This document shows positions 1-13,402 of a DNA stretch of 64,000 bases, piece by piece (the stretch's first letter is position 1; each line of letters begins with the position of its first letter). Origin of the DNA: Sinohyriopsis cumingii (lineage: Eukaryota; Mollusca; Bivalvia; Unionida; Unionidae); contig JAPYKE020000555.1 in assembly GCA_028554795.2 (NCBI GenBank), forward strand, positions 186,001-250,000, written 5' to 3'. The translations under genes were made by a program, and so were the position numbers. Under the pieces are notes generated by a model, which worked only from the letters and a program-made list of their open reading frames with translations, had not been told where the DNA came from and searched no databases.

Positions 1-439
1 AAATCAAGTTAAGAATCAAGCGATCTGATTCGCTGATATTTAAATCTTACTTAAAATTGACCAATCAACATAACCCATGACTTTGGTTTTTTTAAACTGG
101 GCTCAGATGTCATTTAGAAATAGATAGTGATTGGCTGAATAACGCATTCATCGCTATTTTATAATATTCATTATTATTATTATTATTATTGCAGGCGGTA
201 AGTCCAGCCCAGTTTGAATTTTGGAAATAAGCAAGAAAGCAGCGTACTCGTCCGACTCAGCTGAAAGAGGATGTAAATCTGTTGGGTCTAACTGAACCGT
301 TTTCGTTCACTGACAAACATTATGCTTAGTTTAGTTTTCTGAAATATAACTGGAGAAAATTCAGAAAAATCTTTGTTACATTTTGACCACTATGATTCCT
401 CGGATCTATAAGACGACAAGCTTCATTTTTGAAAAGCTT
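1..439. other. AT-rich non-coding start of window
   Basis: No open frame with recognisable similarity. It contains a short (ATT)n microsatellite at 171-190. Nothing else can be supported. Confidence 0.6.
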
Positions 440-680
440 GAGAGATTAATATATTGAACATTATGAGAGATTAATATATCGAATAGCACGAGAGATTAAT
501 ATATCGAACAACATGAGAGATTAATACATTGAACAGCATGAGGGATTAATATATCGAACAACATGAGTGATTAATATATCGAACAACGTGAGAGATTACT
601 ATATATAACAAGATGAGAGATTAATAGATTGAACAGCATGAGGGATTAATATATTGAACAACATGAGTAATTAATATCTT
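440..680 (+). repeat. 25-bp minisatellite, about 9.6 copies
   Basis: Ten head-to-tail units of 25 bp, each starting GAGAGATTAATATATYGAAC followed by a five-base variable end (ACCAT-like). Copies differ at a few positions (GAGGG, GAGTG, GAGTA starts), and the last copy breaks off at about 680. This is seen directly in the sequence; no function is implied. Confidence 0.93.
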
Positions 681-1007
681 GTCCTACTAATTCTCTCTAA
701 ATTTCTCTTTTTCTGTGTCAGCATTTCTTTGAAACTGAGCTTGTTTATTAAATGCCAAACTTCACCTTAAACTCGTTTAGCACTATTGCTTGTGTATTTG
801 GAAACCAATGAAAAGTCACAACATATACAATTTACTGACGATAAAAGAAATGTTTAAATTTCGCTTTTAATTACCATGTCATTCTTCTGTGTATGCATCG
901 ATTAGACTATCTGTCTATATGATGAACTTTCAATATATGCTTCAGTGTATCTGCAGCCAACTATTTCTACGTCCTATTATATTTCTTTTAATCTAAAAGT
1001 TCACGTT

Positions 1008-1094
1008 TCTATCTATCTAGCTACATATCTATCTATCTATATATTTATCTATCTATTATATATATCTATGTATGTATATATGTATGTATGTATG

Positions 1095-1183
<89 letters not shown>

Positions 1184-1187
1184 AATC
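1008..1187. repeat. Compound ATCT / ATGT / (TA)n microsatellite
   Basis: ATCT repeats (about 1008-1055) pass into ATGT repeats (about 1066-1100) and then an almost pure TA run to about 1180. Apparent open frames on both strands (TyrIle repeats) are by-products of the TA run. Confidence 0.95.
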
Positions 1188-1257
1188 TATAAACGACTTT
1201 GTCTTAAAATGCATAACAGAAAGAAGTAAAACCAATAATTTAAGTAAACTCAACAAG

Positions 1258-1288
<31 letters not shown>

Positions 1289-1311
1289 TTTTATTTTATT
1301 TATTTATTTAT
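1258..1311. repeat. (TTTA)n microsatellite
   Basis: About thirteen TTTA units with two TTTTA interruptions. It may be the A-rich tail of a minus-strand retroelement, but no coding relic is recognisable next to it. Confidence 0.9.
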
Positions 1312-2186
1312 CTACAGTACAAATGGAAAATTCAAGAGACACTTATAGTATTGTGAATTAAATCCCAAATAACCCGAAATATCTTATCACAAGTCCAGAC
1401 ATGTAGAACGATCTGAATGAATTCGAAACAAGTTCGATTGTCCTGGTATAACATTATGATGCGATCCAGAATGCCTTTGAATGATTTAACAATAACCGAA
1501 AGTAGGGTGTATAAATCCAAAGAGTAAATCGACACATTTTTTAATTCCAGCGAATATTTTAAATAAATAGTTCCTCTCGACTTATATCGGTCAGATTGAT
1601 CAAAAACAGGAACTAATTATTTATTTCACAAATCTGAATATATATATTTTTTCACTTGTCCTAGATGTGAATCATTTCAATTAAAAAATTCCAATCAAAT
1701 TGTAAACAAGTGTTGTTGTTTTTTATTTGTTCGTGTTGGAGTATCAGGAAAAAAGTGCTCATATTCAAATAAAAATTGATTTAGGTAAATCATTCTCTGT
1801 TGTTGTAGATGTGAATGCTTATGGTCCGGATTTTTAGTGTGTCTGAGTTTCAAAGACTGGCTAAACCAAAGTCACTACATACTACATTCTCAGTGTTGGA
1901 TAGATACAACTAAATTGATTGAATAATTAACTGTGCTATCTCTATGAACATACTTATATGGCAAAGTTGTCTCAGTTTCCACCTCCCTGGGTGTTAATTG
2001 TAAAATTCAAGTCAAGGAACATACAATTTAGCCCAAAGAGGATTTTGTAGTATGGGCATGAAAACCAAAACTCTATCACCAGGCGGTGAATACTCATTTG
2101 TATTTCATTCACACCTCGATTTACATTTAGACCGATTAGAGTGATGACCAGTTGTTACTACTTCAAACATTTCACGGCCTATACGT
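1312..2186. other. Non-coding AT-rich DNA
   Basis: Only short random frames on both strands. No domain, RNA gene or clear repeat is recognised. Confidence 0.5.
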
Positions 2187-2188
2187 TA

Positions 2189-2227
<39 letters not shown>

Positions 2228-3240
2228 TTGCATAGCGACTAACCTTTAGAAACTCTTAAGCGTGAATTTAATGTTGCGTACGGTTACTGATATTTCTTCT
2301 TTGAGGTAAAAGATGTGAATGAGAAAGTCTTTGTGTTGTGATCAGAATGGCCTCAGTTTTATCATCATTCATCTACAGTTTGTTACATGTCATCCATGAT
2401 TTCACATCGGAAATGCACGTCTTTACACCTTGGATGGTAGCACCAACTTCATTTGGGTGGCTAGATTTGTATATTTGGGTCTCATCAGCGTACAATTGGT
2501 GAGACACTGGATGATGGTCTATGACACGTGAGAGCGACTGAGTGTACAGAATGAAGAGAACAGGTCCAAGAACAGACCCTTGTGGAACACCACAACATAG
2601 ATCAACTGGGCTGGAGTGTATTCCATTTGCAGATACAATTTGTGCCCTGTTGACCAAGTAGGACTTGAACCACAGTAAGGCTGTATCATGAAATGCCAAA
2701 TACATGCTGGAGACGGTGAAGTGATATATCATTGTCTATTGTGTCAAATGCTGCAGACAAATCAAAGAGGGTGAGGACTGTAATCTTTCCGCTATCTGAC
2801 GCAGAAAGAATGTCATTAACTACTTTCAGAAGACTAGTTTCAGTACTGTGGCAAGGGCGATATGCACACTGTACACGATATGCATACTGTACACTGCTAT
2901 AAAGACTTTTTGGATTCAGATGAGATACAAGTTGGGATAGAACAACCTTTACTAAGATTTTTTATATGAATGGGAGATGAGAAACTGGGCAGTAGTTCTT
3001 TAAATCGTTATGGTCGAGTGTTTGTTTCAGCGGATGAGCGAGGGGTATTAATGATATCAGTTAGTGAAGGCAATATTAAATCTAAGCACTCAAGCAGCAG
3101 TGATGCTGGAATTGGATCAAGTTCACATGACTTTGGTGAACTCGTCATGACGATTGTTCGTATTAAATCCATAGAAACAGGTTGAAATACTACTATCGGT
3201 TGCGTTGAAGTTCGGTATCGCAACTGTATGTTGACGACGA
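2187..3240 (-). pseudogene. CR1-like non-LTR retrotransposon relic, copy A (reverse transcriptase)
   Basis: Read on the minus strand, fragments in several frames give the order of a CR1-type reverse transcriptase. A finger segment with KSCELDPIPASLL lies at about 3070-3140. The palm follows with a GVPQGSVLGPVLF motif at about 2570-2600, then the catalytic box. The box reads YADE, so the second catalytic aspartate of YADD is lost. Frame shifts occur upstream of 2732, and the C-terminal part is deleted between about 2230 and 2350. The 3' end carries the family signature (AAGRGTTTCTAAAGGTTAG) next to a (TTA)n tail at 2187-2226. Copies B and C belong to the same family. It is dead. Confidence 0.88.
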
Positions 3241-3544
3241 GTCTATTGAAATTGTTTTGTCAAGCTTATCTCTAATGGTTTGTACTTTGTCACGGAGGAA
3301 ATTTGCAAGCAGGTCCAGAAGGTAGACTGGAGAGAAGGTAGTTGCAAGTGGTTACATTCGTTCTTTGATATTAACTTGTTAGTAATCTCGAATAACTCTT
3401 TGCTCTGCAGCAGAAACTTTCCGTGATCTTAGTACTGTAGTGAGCTGATTTCGCCTCATGGACTATGTTTTTGACAAAATAAGAGACATAATCAAGAAGA
3501 TTATGCTTCGAATCTTGATTTGAAAGACGTTTTCATTAATACCT

Positions 3545-4270
3545 TCAATAATCCACTGACAGTTTTTCTAAAAGAAGATTAAAAGGACTAACACCCAGTG
3601 ATTCTTGAATTGATTCCCTAACAGTAAGCAACAGCAAATGAACATCCTTATCCCAATTTTTTCCTGCATTAAAGCAATATGGCCAAATCAATTTCGTCAA
3701 GGTGTGATAAAAACGTTCCAAAGTTCCTTGATTTTCATGGTGATGGCAGAAGATTGATACTACTAACTACTAATTCAGGCATAATTGACTGGAAAAATCC
3801 AAACATAACATTTGAACCCTGATCAAAATCAATAAAGTTAAGAATGCCAGCAAGTGTTAAAAAAAAACTTTACCAAAACTTTGACGATGATTTTAGTTTT
3901 AATATTCATCAAAAGAAATGCATCTGGAAACCTTGAGGACGCACACGAGGTCAACAAGTATTGGTTGCCTTATTTCGTCTTAAGTAAGGGACAAACAGAG
4001 TCTACCATTATTCGCTAAATTGTTCGATAAAAGCAGCAATACGTTCCCAATGAGCTTTATGTATCTTCTTATTAGGTTTTACCATTTGGCATGTCTGACA
4101 AGATCTACAGTATTTCGAACATGACTCATAAATTTTCCCCAATATAAATGATTCAAGATCCTATCGTAAGTCTCATTGACTCCTAAATAACCAACCAATG
4201 CAATTGTATGGGCTGGACTAAGAAATTCCTGTCGATATGACCTCAGAACAACAACTTGATTCCTCACAGA
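3545..4270 (-). pseudogene. Ty3/Gypsy integrase relic
   Basis: Minus-strand conceptual pieces match the Gypsy Pol integrase in the right order. The zinc-binding segment (SYRQEFLSPAHTIALVGYLG, then LGVNETYDRILNHLYW) covers 4110-4260. The CxxC pair (YCRSCQTCQ) follows at about 4080-4100 but in another frame. Core pieces come next (DQGSNVMFGFFQSIMPEL near 3770-3830, ERFYHTLTKLIWPYC and DVHLLLLTVRESIQESLGVSPFN near 3560-3720). The second zinc-ligand histidine position is tyrosine. Several frameshifts and stops make this a decayed fragment. Protease, RT, LTRs and primer site are not found next to it. Confidence 0.85.
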
Positions 4271-4318
4271 CCACTCGTCACCAACGGGTACCTCAAGTGA
4301 ACTTCATTTTCTCATAAG

Positions 4319-4690
4319 GACCCCATTTTTGTAAGTCTTTGGTATGTTGTTCTTGTTGTAGGGTTTAACGCCATTTTTCAGCACACGATAGGCTATACAT
4401 GGCGGCCAGTATTAATGGTGGAGGAAGAACCCAGGAAAACCCCGGAAAGAACCATCGATCCACGCGTAGCTACTGCCAAGCTTTCTCACATACCCACATT
4501 GGCCGAATTGGAGACTCGAACCCACGCAGACAGAGGTGAGATGGCAGTGATCCGTAACGGAGAGCGCTTTAGACCACTCGGCCACTAGGGGCCCCCTGTC
4601 TTTGGTATGACGGGCGGGGATCGAACCCACGACCACCACATCAGAGGTGCCAAGGCGGACTCTCTAAACACTAGGCCACCGGAGCGGTTT
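4319..4690 (-). repeat. tRNA-derived SINE family 2, split by a younger SINE
   Basis: The 4598-4690 part on the minus strand has a tRNA-like head (GTGGCCTAGTGTTTAGAG box A-like, GGGTTCGATCCC box B). The 4319-4346 part continues the body (CATACCAAAGACTTACAAAAATGG). The same join is uninterrupted at 35,045-35,085 and 38,240-38,290, which shows that one element has been cut in two by the SINE at 4347-4597. Confidence 0.8.
4335..4609 (-). mobile_element. tRNA-derived SINE family 1, full length, with 12-bp TSD
   Basis: The element body is 4347-4597. The minus strand begins with a tRNA-Leu/Ser-like head (GGCCGAGTGGTCTAAAGCGC, then a GGGTTCGAGTCTC B box). A conserved body follows (GGGTTTTCCTGGGTTCTTCC, TATAGCCTATCGTGTGCTGA) and then the tail GGCGTTAAACCC(T/A)ACAACAAC. 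It is flanked by a perfect direct repeat GTCTTTGGTATG at 4335-4346 and 4598-4609, so the insertion is recent relative to family 2. Confidence 0.93.
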
Positions 4691-6550
4691 TCTTTTTCTG
4701 ACCATGAACTATCTCCTCTCCTAATTGACTTTCCTTGTTCTGGCTCATGTTTAAACATTTTTAGTTGAATACAGAAGCATATTATTCTGAGTGTCCTATA
4801 TTTGCCCCAATGTCAGACGTGTTCAGTCAACAGAAAAATGGAAACATAATCTCGGTCAAATGTAATACACTTTAGACCTTGGGACATTTATTATCTCAAT
4901 GTAAATTACCAGCAGGTGGTAAAGAAAACAAAATCAACAATGAGTAAATACTACACTATAAAGCACTTTTATTATATAGTACTTAGTTTAAGTCTACATA
5001 ACTATTTTCCTACCAATTTTTTTAAATGGTGCCCATTGCCAACATGATAATGGCTATGTTTATGACTGTATACCTTGTTCTGATGGTTATAATAATTGTT
5101 GCCAAGGAGATGACCCCTGATAAGGTGGGATTTGGTGCGAATATGTTAGCATGTATTTGTATGTTAAGGCCATACATTTCTTGAAATGAAACGACATGTC
5201 TGACTTAAATGTCCAACAAGATTTGAATATTTTCCTCTTGCGCACCTAATTAAAATTTATTCAACCTTTCTTCAAGGTAACGCATGGTGAAAAATTTAAT
5301 TTTAGAAATACGTTTGTCACTACTTGGGTTAAAAATTCAGAAGAATTTCATATAATTTTGTTGAAGTTATATTAGTGGCTGGTATATATGCACAATAGAT
5401 GCTTAACATTGTATTTGGCTCAATATAGTTTCCGAAGTTCTGAAAACTGATTCTTTCTTTTATTAAAAAAGCTCAGGTTCAAACATGTTTTCTATCTAAA
5501 AGACCACATACAGCAACTGAACGAAATTGTTTGGCTACATAATTGACAGATGTCTTTTCAAAGATTTTTTTTTCTTTCTGAATCATATTAGGACACATGA
5601 CTTGTCCCGATATAACCAAATAGTTTTTGAAGAGTACTAATTTTCTGAAGGACTATTATATTCAAGCATGCATACATTTCGGAAATGTCCGTCTCTGTGA
5701 CTACATATGTGTTTAAGTCGGATTTTGCAATTGTTTGTATTATTTGTTAGTTGTTTTGTCTATTTTGTTCTTTCTTTTTTCCTCTTCCTTACGTTGCCTA
5801 TTGTACTCAATATAATGCAAAGCTAATCCAATAATACTTTTTCTAATAATTTTATATTTTGAAGTATGCTCAGCAAATATATTTAACAATTCCAAATATA
5901 TCATAACAAAACAATGATTCGCGCTAATTGAGAACGAAATATACGACTAATTTCACTGCACTTGCTCAGATATGAAAAGACCAACACCAATATCTTATTT
6001 TTCATTTTATAAATTCTACTGCGATGTGTTGTACTTGGCAGAGACTAATACTAGTATTTTACTAAGGTATTGTGAAGTGCTGACTTCAAAGCTTCCACTG
6101 ATTTGGCGCTCACCGTACTCTCGTTCAAGTGGTTTCACCGCACAAGAGTTTTTAACAATTCTAAACTATTCAGTACCGAACATTTAGCAACAAAACATAT
6201 AGAATTGTTAGTGACCAGATTTTCTACAAAATATTTATAGTCAGCGTAAGATTTAGATTGTATGCATGTTGTTTTGCTTTAAGACTAAGTAATCAGCGAT
6301 GTTTATTGCTGATACCATATCCTTCACTACTTTGAATAGGTATGAGAGCCTACTGGACTCACGTCGTTGTTGAAGGCTTCGGAGTTCCAGAACTTGTAGC
6401 TTCCTGGATACACAAGCTTCATCGCTATAATAAATGATATAAATATAAAAGAATTTATAGTTGAGAACTTCCAACTTACATTTAGGGTCAAGGCTAAAGC
6501 AACAGTTCAAAAGTGAAATGTGCAACAAGTGCAACCATTATTAAAGCTAT
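4691..6550. other. Non-coding AT-rich DNA
   Basis: Only short frames without recognisable domains (for example 5972-6187, plus) are present. No RNA gene or element ends were recognised. Confidence 0.5.
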
Positions 6551-6964
6551 ATGATTGCAACAAATCTTTCTCTGTCTGTATCAAAGATGTTAAGAGGTTT
6601 ATCGGAAAGAATAGGAGCAACAAGTGCTAGTACAGAGTCATGTGTGAACAAAATAAAAAGACATGAAAATGTTTCTTCTAGCAATCCAAATAGGCACGTT
6701 AGTACTACTGGCAATATAGTAAGAGGATTGCATGGAACTGTTGGAAAGTTTATTCCTTTCTTTGTTGATCATGTTCATTTATTAGTAGTTTTAGCTGCTC
6801 TGCTCTTTGCAATTTTGATCAGCGATGTAAATACTGCAACAAAATTTCGAAGCTTTTCAGAAAGAAAAGTTAAATTAGACTATGTACTACAATCATCATC
6901 ATACTTATTAAAGACTCTTGTTTGTTTCAGCATCAGTACCTCTAAAATTAATGTTTTGTTGTGA
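6551..6964 (+). CDS. Unrecognised 137-codon ORF with one hydrophobic segment
   Basis: An ATG-initiated frame of 137 codons. The first 80 residues are polar and serine-rich (two SS clusters and a basic KIKRHE patch). A hydrophobic stretch of about 20 residues follows (HLLVVLAALLFAILISDVN), then a lysine- and serine-rich tail. It would be a single-pass membrane protein or one exon of one. No family is recognised and no splice partners were found. The length is only modestly above chance for this AT-rich DNA, so it may be spurious. Transcript evidence would decide. Confidence 0.2.
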   Translation: MIATNLSLSVSKMLRGLSERIGATSASTESCVNKIKRHENVSSSNPNRHVSTTGNIVRGLHGTVGKFIPFFVDHVHLLVVLAALLFAILISDVNTATKFRSFSERKVKLDYVLQSSSYLLKTLVCFSISTSKINVLL

Positions 6965-7540
6965 TCAGAAGACGAACCCATCTGTGTTCATAGAGTTTAC
7001 CCAGCTTCGTTTATTTTTTTATAAGTCTCTATCTTTTGACAAAATTCCAGACCATTTATCAGCTGTTCGGATAATAATTTTACTAGGTCTGTAATTTTGG
7101 TGGTGTTCAGTATTAGATGGTTGTCAAGAAAGAACCTACATACTACTTACATCCAGTGGTACAGAAGGATGTATACAAATTCGCTAGTTTGAACTTCAGG
7201 CATGCTGATTTTAAAAAATTGGAAAACGGAAGTTCATTAATACAGACAACCATTTATTCCTATAGAAATTTTTCCCCCTCGTAACCAAAGCTGAGATACA
7301 CACTTATAATGTTCTGAATTAATTACACTCAAAGTATTTGTACGCAGCCTCGACTAAGTAGACAATGAAATCCTGGAGAAAAAACAAGTCAACACCACAA
7401 GCTTCCCGTTAACGAGCACAACAATAAAATTTCTTTGCGTTTCTCCATATAATTTCAGATGCAGAAACTATGTAAAGAGATATTAGAGTTTCAAGTGGGT
7501 CTTTCTTTCTTTAAATTTGTGTTTCTATTTGAAAACATGG
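6965..7540. other. Non-coding DNA
   Basis: No supported feature between the unrecognised ORF and the retrotransposon 3' end. Confidence 0.5.
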
Positions 7541-7544
7541 GCAG

Positions 7545-7581
<37 letters not shown>

Positions 7582-7950
7582 TTCTTTTATTTTTTTATTT
7601 ATTTATCGTTTGCATTGCATGCCTAGCCATTTAACAGCACCATCATCAGCAAGGTGCAGTGCATGCAGTCCACCAGGGAATTTTGCCAGTGGGCAGTTGT
7701 TCACAATGAGCGACATGGACTGCAGTACTTCACAGCTGCTAAAAGAGTCGATGGCCTGGCCCCATTGCACAAGATTGACTGCACGATGCCCATGTCCTAT
7801 CCGGAAACGGCTCAACGTGGTCCACCGATGTTAGTGGAAAGTTGAAGCCAGAAGGGTAGAGAGATGGGTCAGCTAAGAGGGAGTGGTTTACATCTGTTGA
7901 AGACCATTCATCACTCCATGCTGAAATAGCTGTTATATACTCCTGCAACA
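7541..7950 (-). pseudogene. 3' end of a non-LTR retrotransposon (C-terminal RT region) with (TAAA)n tail
   Basis: Two minus-strand frames (7739-7948 and 7603-7815) join by a frameshift near 7800. They read as the extreme C-terminus of a Jockey/RTE-type Pol: a W..LNRFRTGHG-like segment (here PFPDRTWAS / SRFRIGHGHRAVNLVQWG), then a decayed zinc-knuckle-like part (SSCEVLQSMSLIVNNCPLAKF) and GGLHALHLADDGAVKWL. It is followed on the minus strand by a (TAAA)n tail (7541-7608). The 5' part is missing beyond about 7950. This is a 5'-truncated, frameshifted copy and is not functional. Confidence 0.78.
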
Positions 7951-8234
7951 GACCTAACTAGATTGGATGTCTAAAAGCCAGCGGACTGCTGGAAGTGAAG
8001 TAATGTCCACGTACAGTGGAAGTTTCTAACCGGTATAGACATTAGCCAGCAATTTTGTAGTTGCTTCTGGCGACGGAGATGTGGAGGAGAAATGTTGCTG
8101 AGTACCGGCAGAATAATTGAAAAGATCCAAATGTTGAAACAAACATGTGCACAGATATTCAAGCCTATGAAGAAACCTGGTTCCATGTAATAATGTGGCA
8201 TTAAACACGTAATGGGGCAGATTTGCATTCTTGT

Positions 8235-8935
8235 CAATTTCGTTGTGTGTGTAGGTCTCACGTATAGCGCCTAATCTTTAGAGGCTCTAAGCGCTTTACA
8301 ACATTAGACAAAACATATAACATAAAAAACATATAATGATATGATTACACAAACAAACACTATGAAATTAGAAAACAATTTTGAAAAGCATGCTGAGAAT
8401 ATTTAAGGTAGGAAACATTATTAGGTTTTTAAGTTTGTTCTTGCACTCCAAAGAAGTGAGTTTTGAGAGCCCTATTTGAATGTAATCACTGTGTCTTTTG
8501 TCTAAGTTCAGTGGGCAATTCATTCCACGTTGCTGGGACCTGGTATGCAAAAGAACGCTATTCAAATGACTTTGTTTTCATACTTGGAATAATGACTATA
8601 CGATTGTCAGAAGAGGAGCGTAAGTATCTTGCTGGTGTGTACACATGGGTGAGGTCGGATAGGTATGTTGGACTAGAGTCCGCCAGTGAAACGTAGCACA
8701 GAGAACAAATTTTGTGTTTGATTCTGGATCGAATTGATAGCCAGTGTAGGATACAGAGCAGTGGGGAGGTGTGCTCTGATCGTGGTACTCTAAGTATGAT
8801 TCAAACAGCTGTGTTTGAACTTTTTGAAGTTTCTGGAGCAGATATTGAGATAAACCAGGTAGAATTGAGTTACAATATTCCAGTCTTGAAAGTACTAATG
8901 AATACACGAGTGTTTTAGTGGCATCAACTGAAAGC
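8235..8935 (-). pseudogene. CR1-like retrotransposon relic, copy B (3' third)
   Basis: Minus-strand frames match the C-terminal end of the CR1-like reverse transcriptase: SLVLSRLEYCNSILPGLSQYLLQKLQKVQ at about 8820-8905, then the PARYL-type downstream region with stops. The 3' UTR signature GTTGTAAAGCGCTTAGAGCC and CTAAAGATTAGGCGCTAT (8250-8300) is shared with copy C. It is truncated at its 5' side and broken by stops. Confidence 0.85.
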
Positions 8936-9297
8936 TATTTGCGAACTGAGCTGATTTGATGATTATGAAGTATACAATTAAGAAGGCTGGTTGAATGAGG
9001 GTACACATAGAAGACCTCTGATAACTATGAAAGGTGAACCAGCTTTCACTATTCATAATGAATGAAGAAGTTCAATAATGTATATTAAATATTTTTTTAC
9101 ATGCAAGATATCTAGAGTGCATCATTAATTTTCCTTGCTACTTTTCAAAAAATAGTTAAATATACCGAGATGGAGCATCAATGAAATAAATTGCTAAGAC
9201 TTCTAGTTTGAGTTTCAACTGTATTGCTTATTAGTCGTGTTTATCAAGCAAAATGTTTCCTTCTTTATAATGGGTTTTACTATCATATCGAAAGAAA

Positions 9298-12612
<3,315 letters not shown>

Positions 12613-12874
12613 ACAACGGACTTGGGGACCCCGAGTGGCCGAGTGGTCTAAAGCGCTCACCGTTACGGATTACTGCCATCTCACCTCTGTCTGCGTGAGT
12701 TCGAGTCTCAGGCTCGGCTAACGTGGGTACGTGAGAAAGCCTGCCAGTGGGTCGGTGGTTCTTCCCTGGGTTTTCCAGGGTTCTTCCTCCACAAATTATA
12801 CTGGCCGCCAGGTATAGCCTATCCTGTGCTGAAAAATGGCGTTAAACCCGACAACAACAACAACAACGGACTTG
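12613..12874 (+). mobile_element. tRNA-derived SINE family 1, full length, with 12-bp TSD
   Basis: The body is 12625-12862. It has the tRNA-like head CCGAGTGGTCTAAAGCGC, the B box GAGTTCGAGTCTC, the conserved body, and the tail GGCGTTAAACCCGACAACAAC. Direct repeats ACAACGGACTTG lie at 12613-12624 and 12863-12874. Confidence 0.93.
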
Positions 12875-13122
12875 ACGTGACCTTATGCAATGGGACGAAC
12901 GTAAGCAACCCTTTAAGTTCCCTTGTTAGAGATGGTAAGACACAGAAAAACACGGCTTTATGAATTCTACTGAAACACTGAATTGAATTCAGTGGAGTAA
13001 TCACAACAAAATGCTTTGAAACGGGACACGTTTGCAACTTAAGGATAATTTGTATACCCTCGTGCCATGGCGGTCTTAGCAAGTTATTACGTGAAAACAG
13101 ATGTTATTTAAACATTATCACT
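12875..13122. other. Spacer between two SINEs
   Basis: About 250 bp of non-coding DNA separates two same-strand SINEs. No feature is seen. Confidence 0.5.
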
Positions 13123-13402
13123 CTATTACAGGAATCGGGGCCCCGAGTAGCCGAGTGGTCTAAAGCGCTGTCCGTTACGGATCACTGCCATCTCACACCT
13201 GTCTGCATGGGTTCCAGTCTCGGATTCAGCCAACGTGGGTATGTGAGAAAGCTTGCCAGTAGCTTCTCTTGGGTCGGTGGTTCTTTCCGGGGTTTTCCTG
13301 GGTTCTTCCTCCACCATTAATACTGACCGCCATGTATAGCCTATCGTGTGCTGAAAAATGGCGTTAAACCCTACAACAACAACAACAACTATTACAGGAA
13401 TC
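13123..13402 (+). mobile_element. tRNA-derived SINE family 1, full length, with 14-bp TSD
   Basis: The body is 13137-13388, starting GGGGCCCCGAGTAGCCGAGT and ending in (CAA)n. Perfect direct repeats CTATTACAGGAATC lie at 13123-13136 and 13389-13402. The long perfect duplication marks a comparatively young insertion. Confidence 0.94.

Noticed and set aside
945..1256. Long TyrIle-repeat frames on both strands
   Set aside because: Produced by the TA/ATGT microsatellite; not genes. The same applies at 9215-9454.
12625..12700. Possible tRNA-Leu/Ser genes in the CCGAGTGGTCTAAAGCGC stretches
   Set aside because: They are SINE heads: each is followed by the same 170-bp body and tail and flanked by target duplications, and the anticodon and acceptor stems are degraded.
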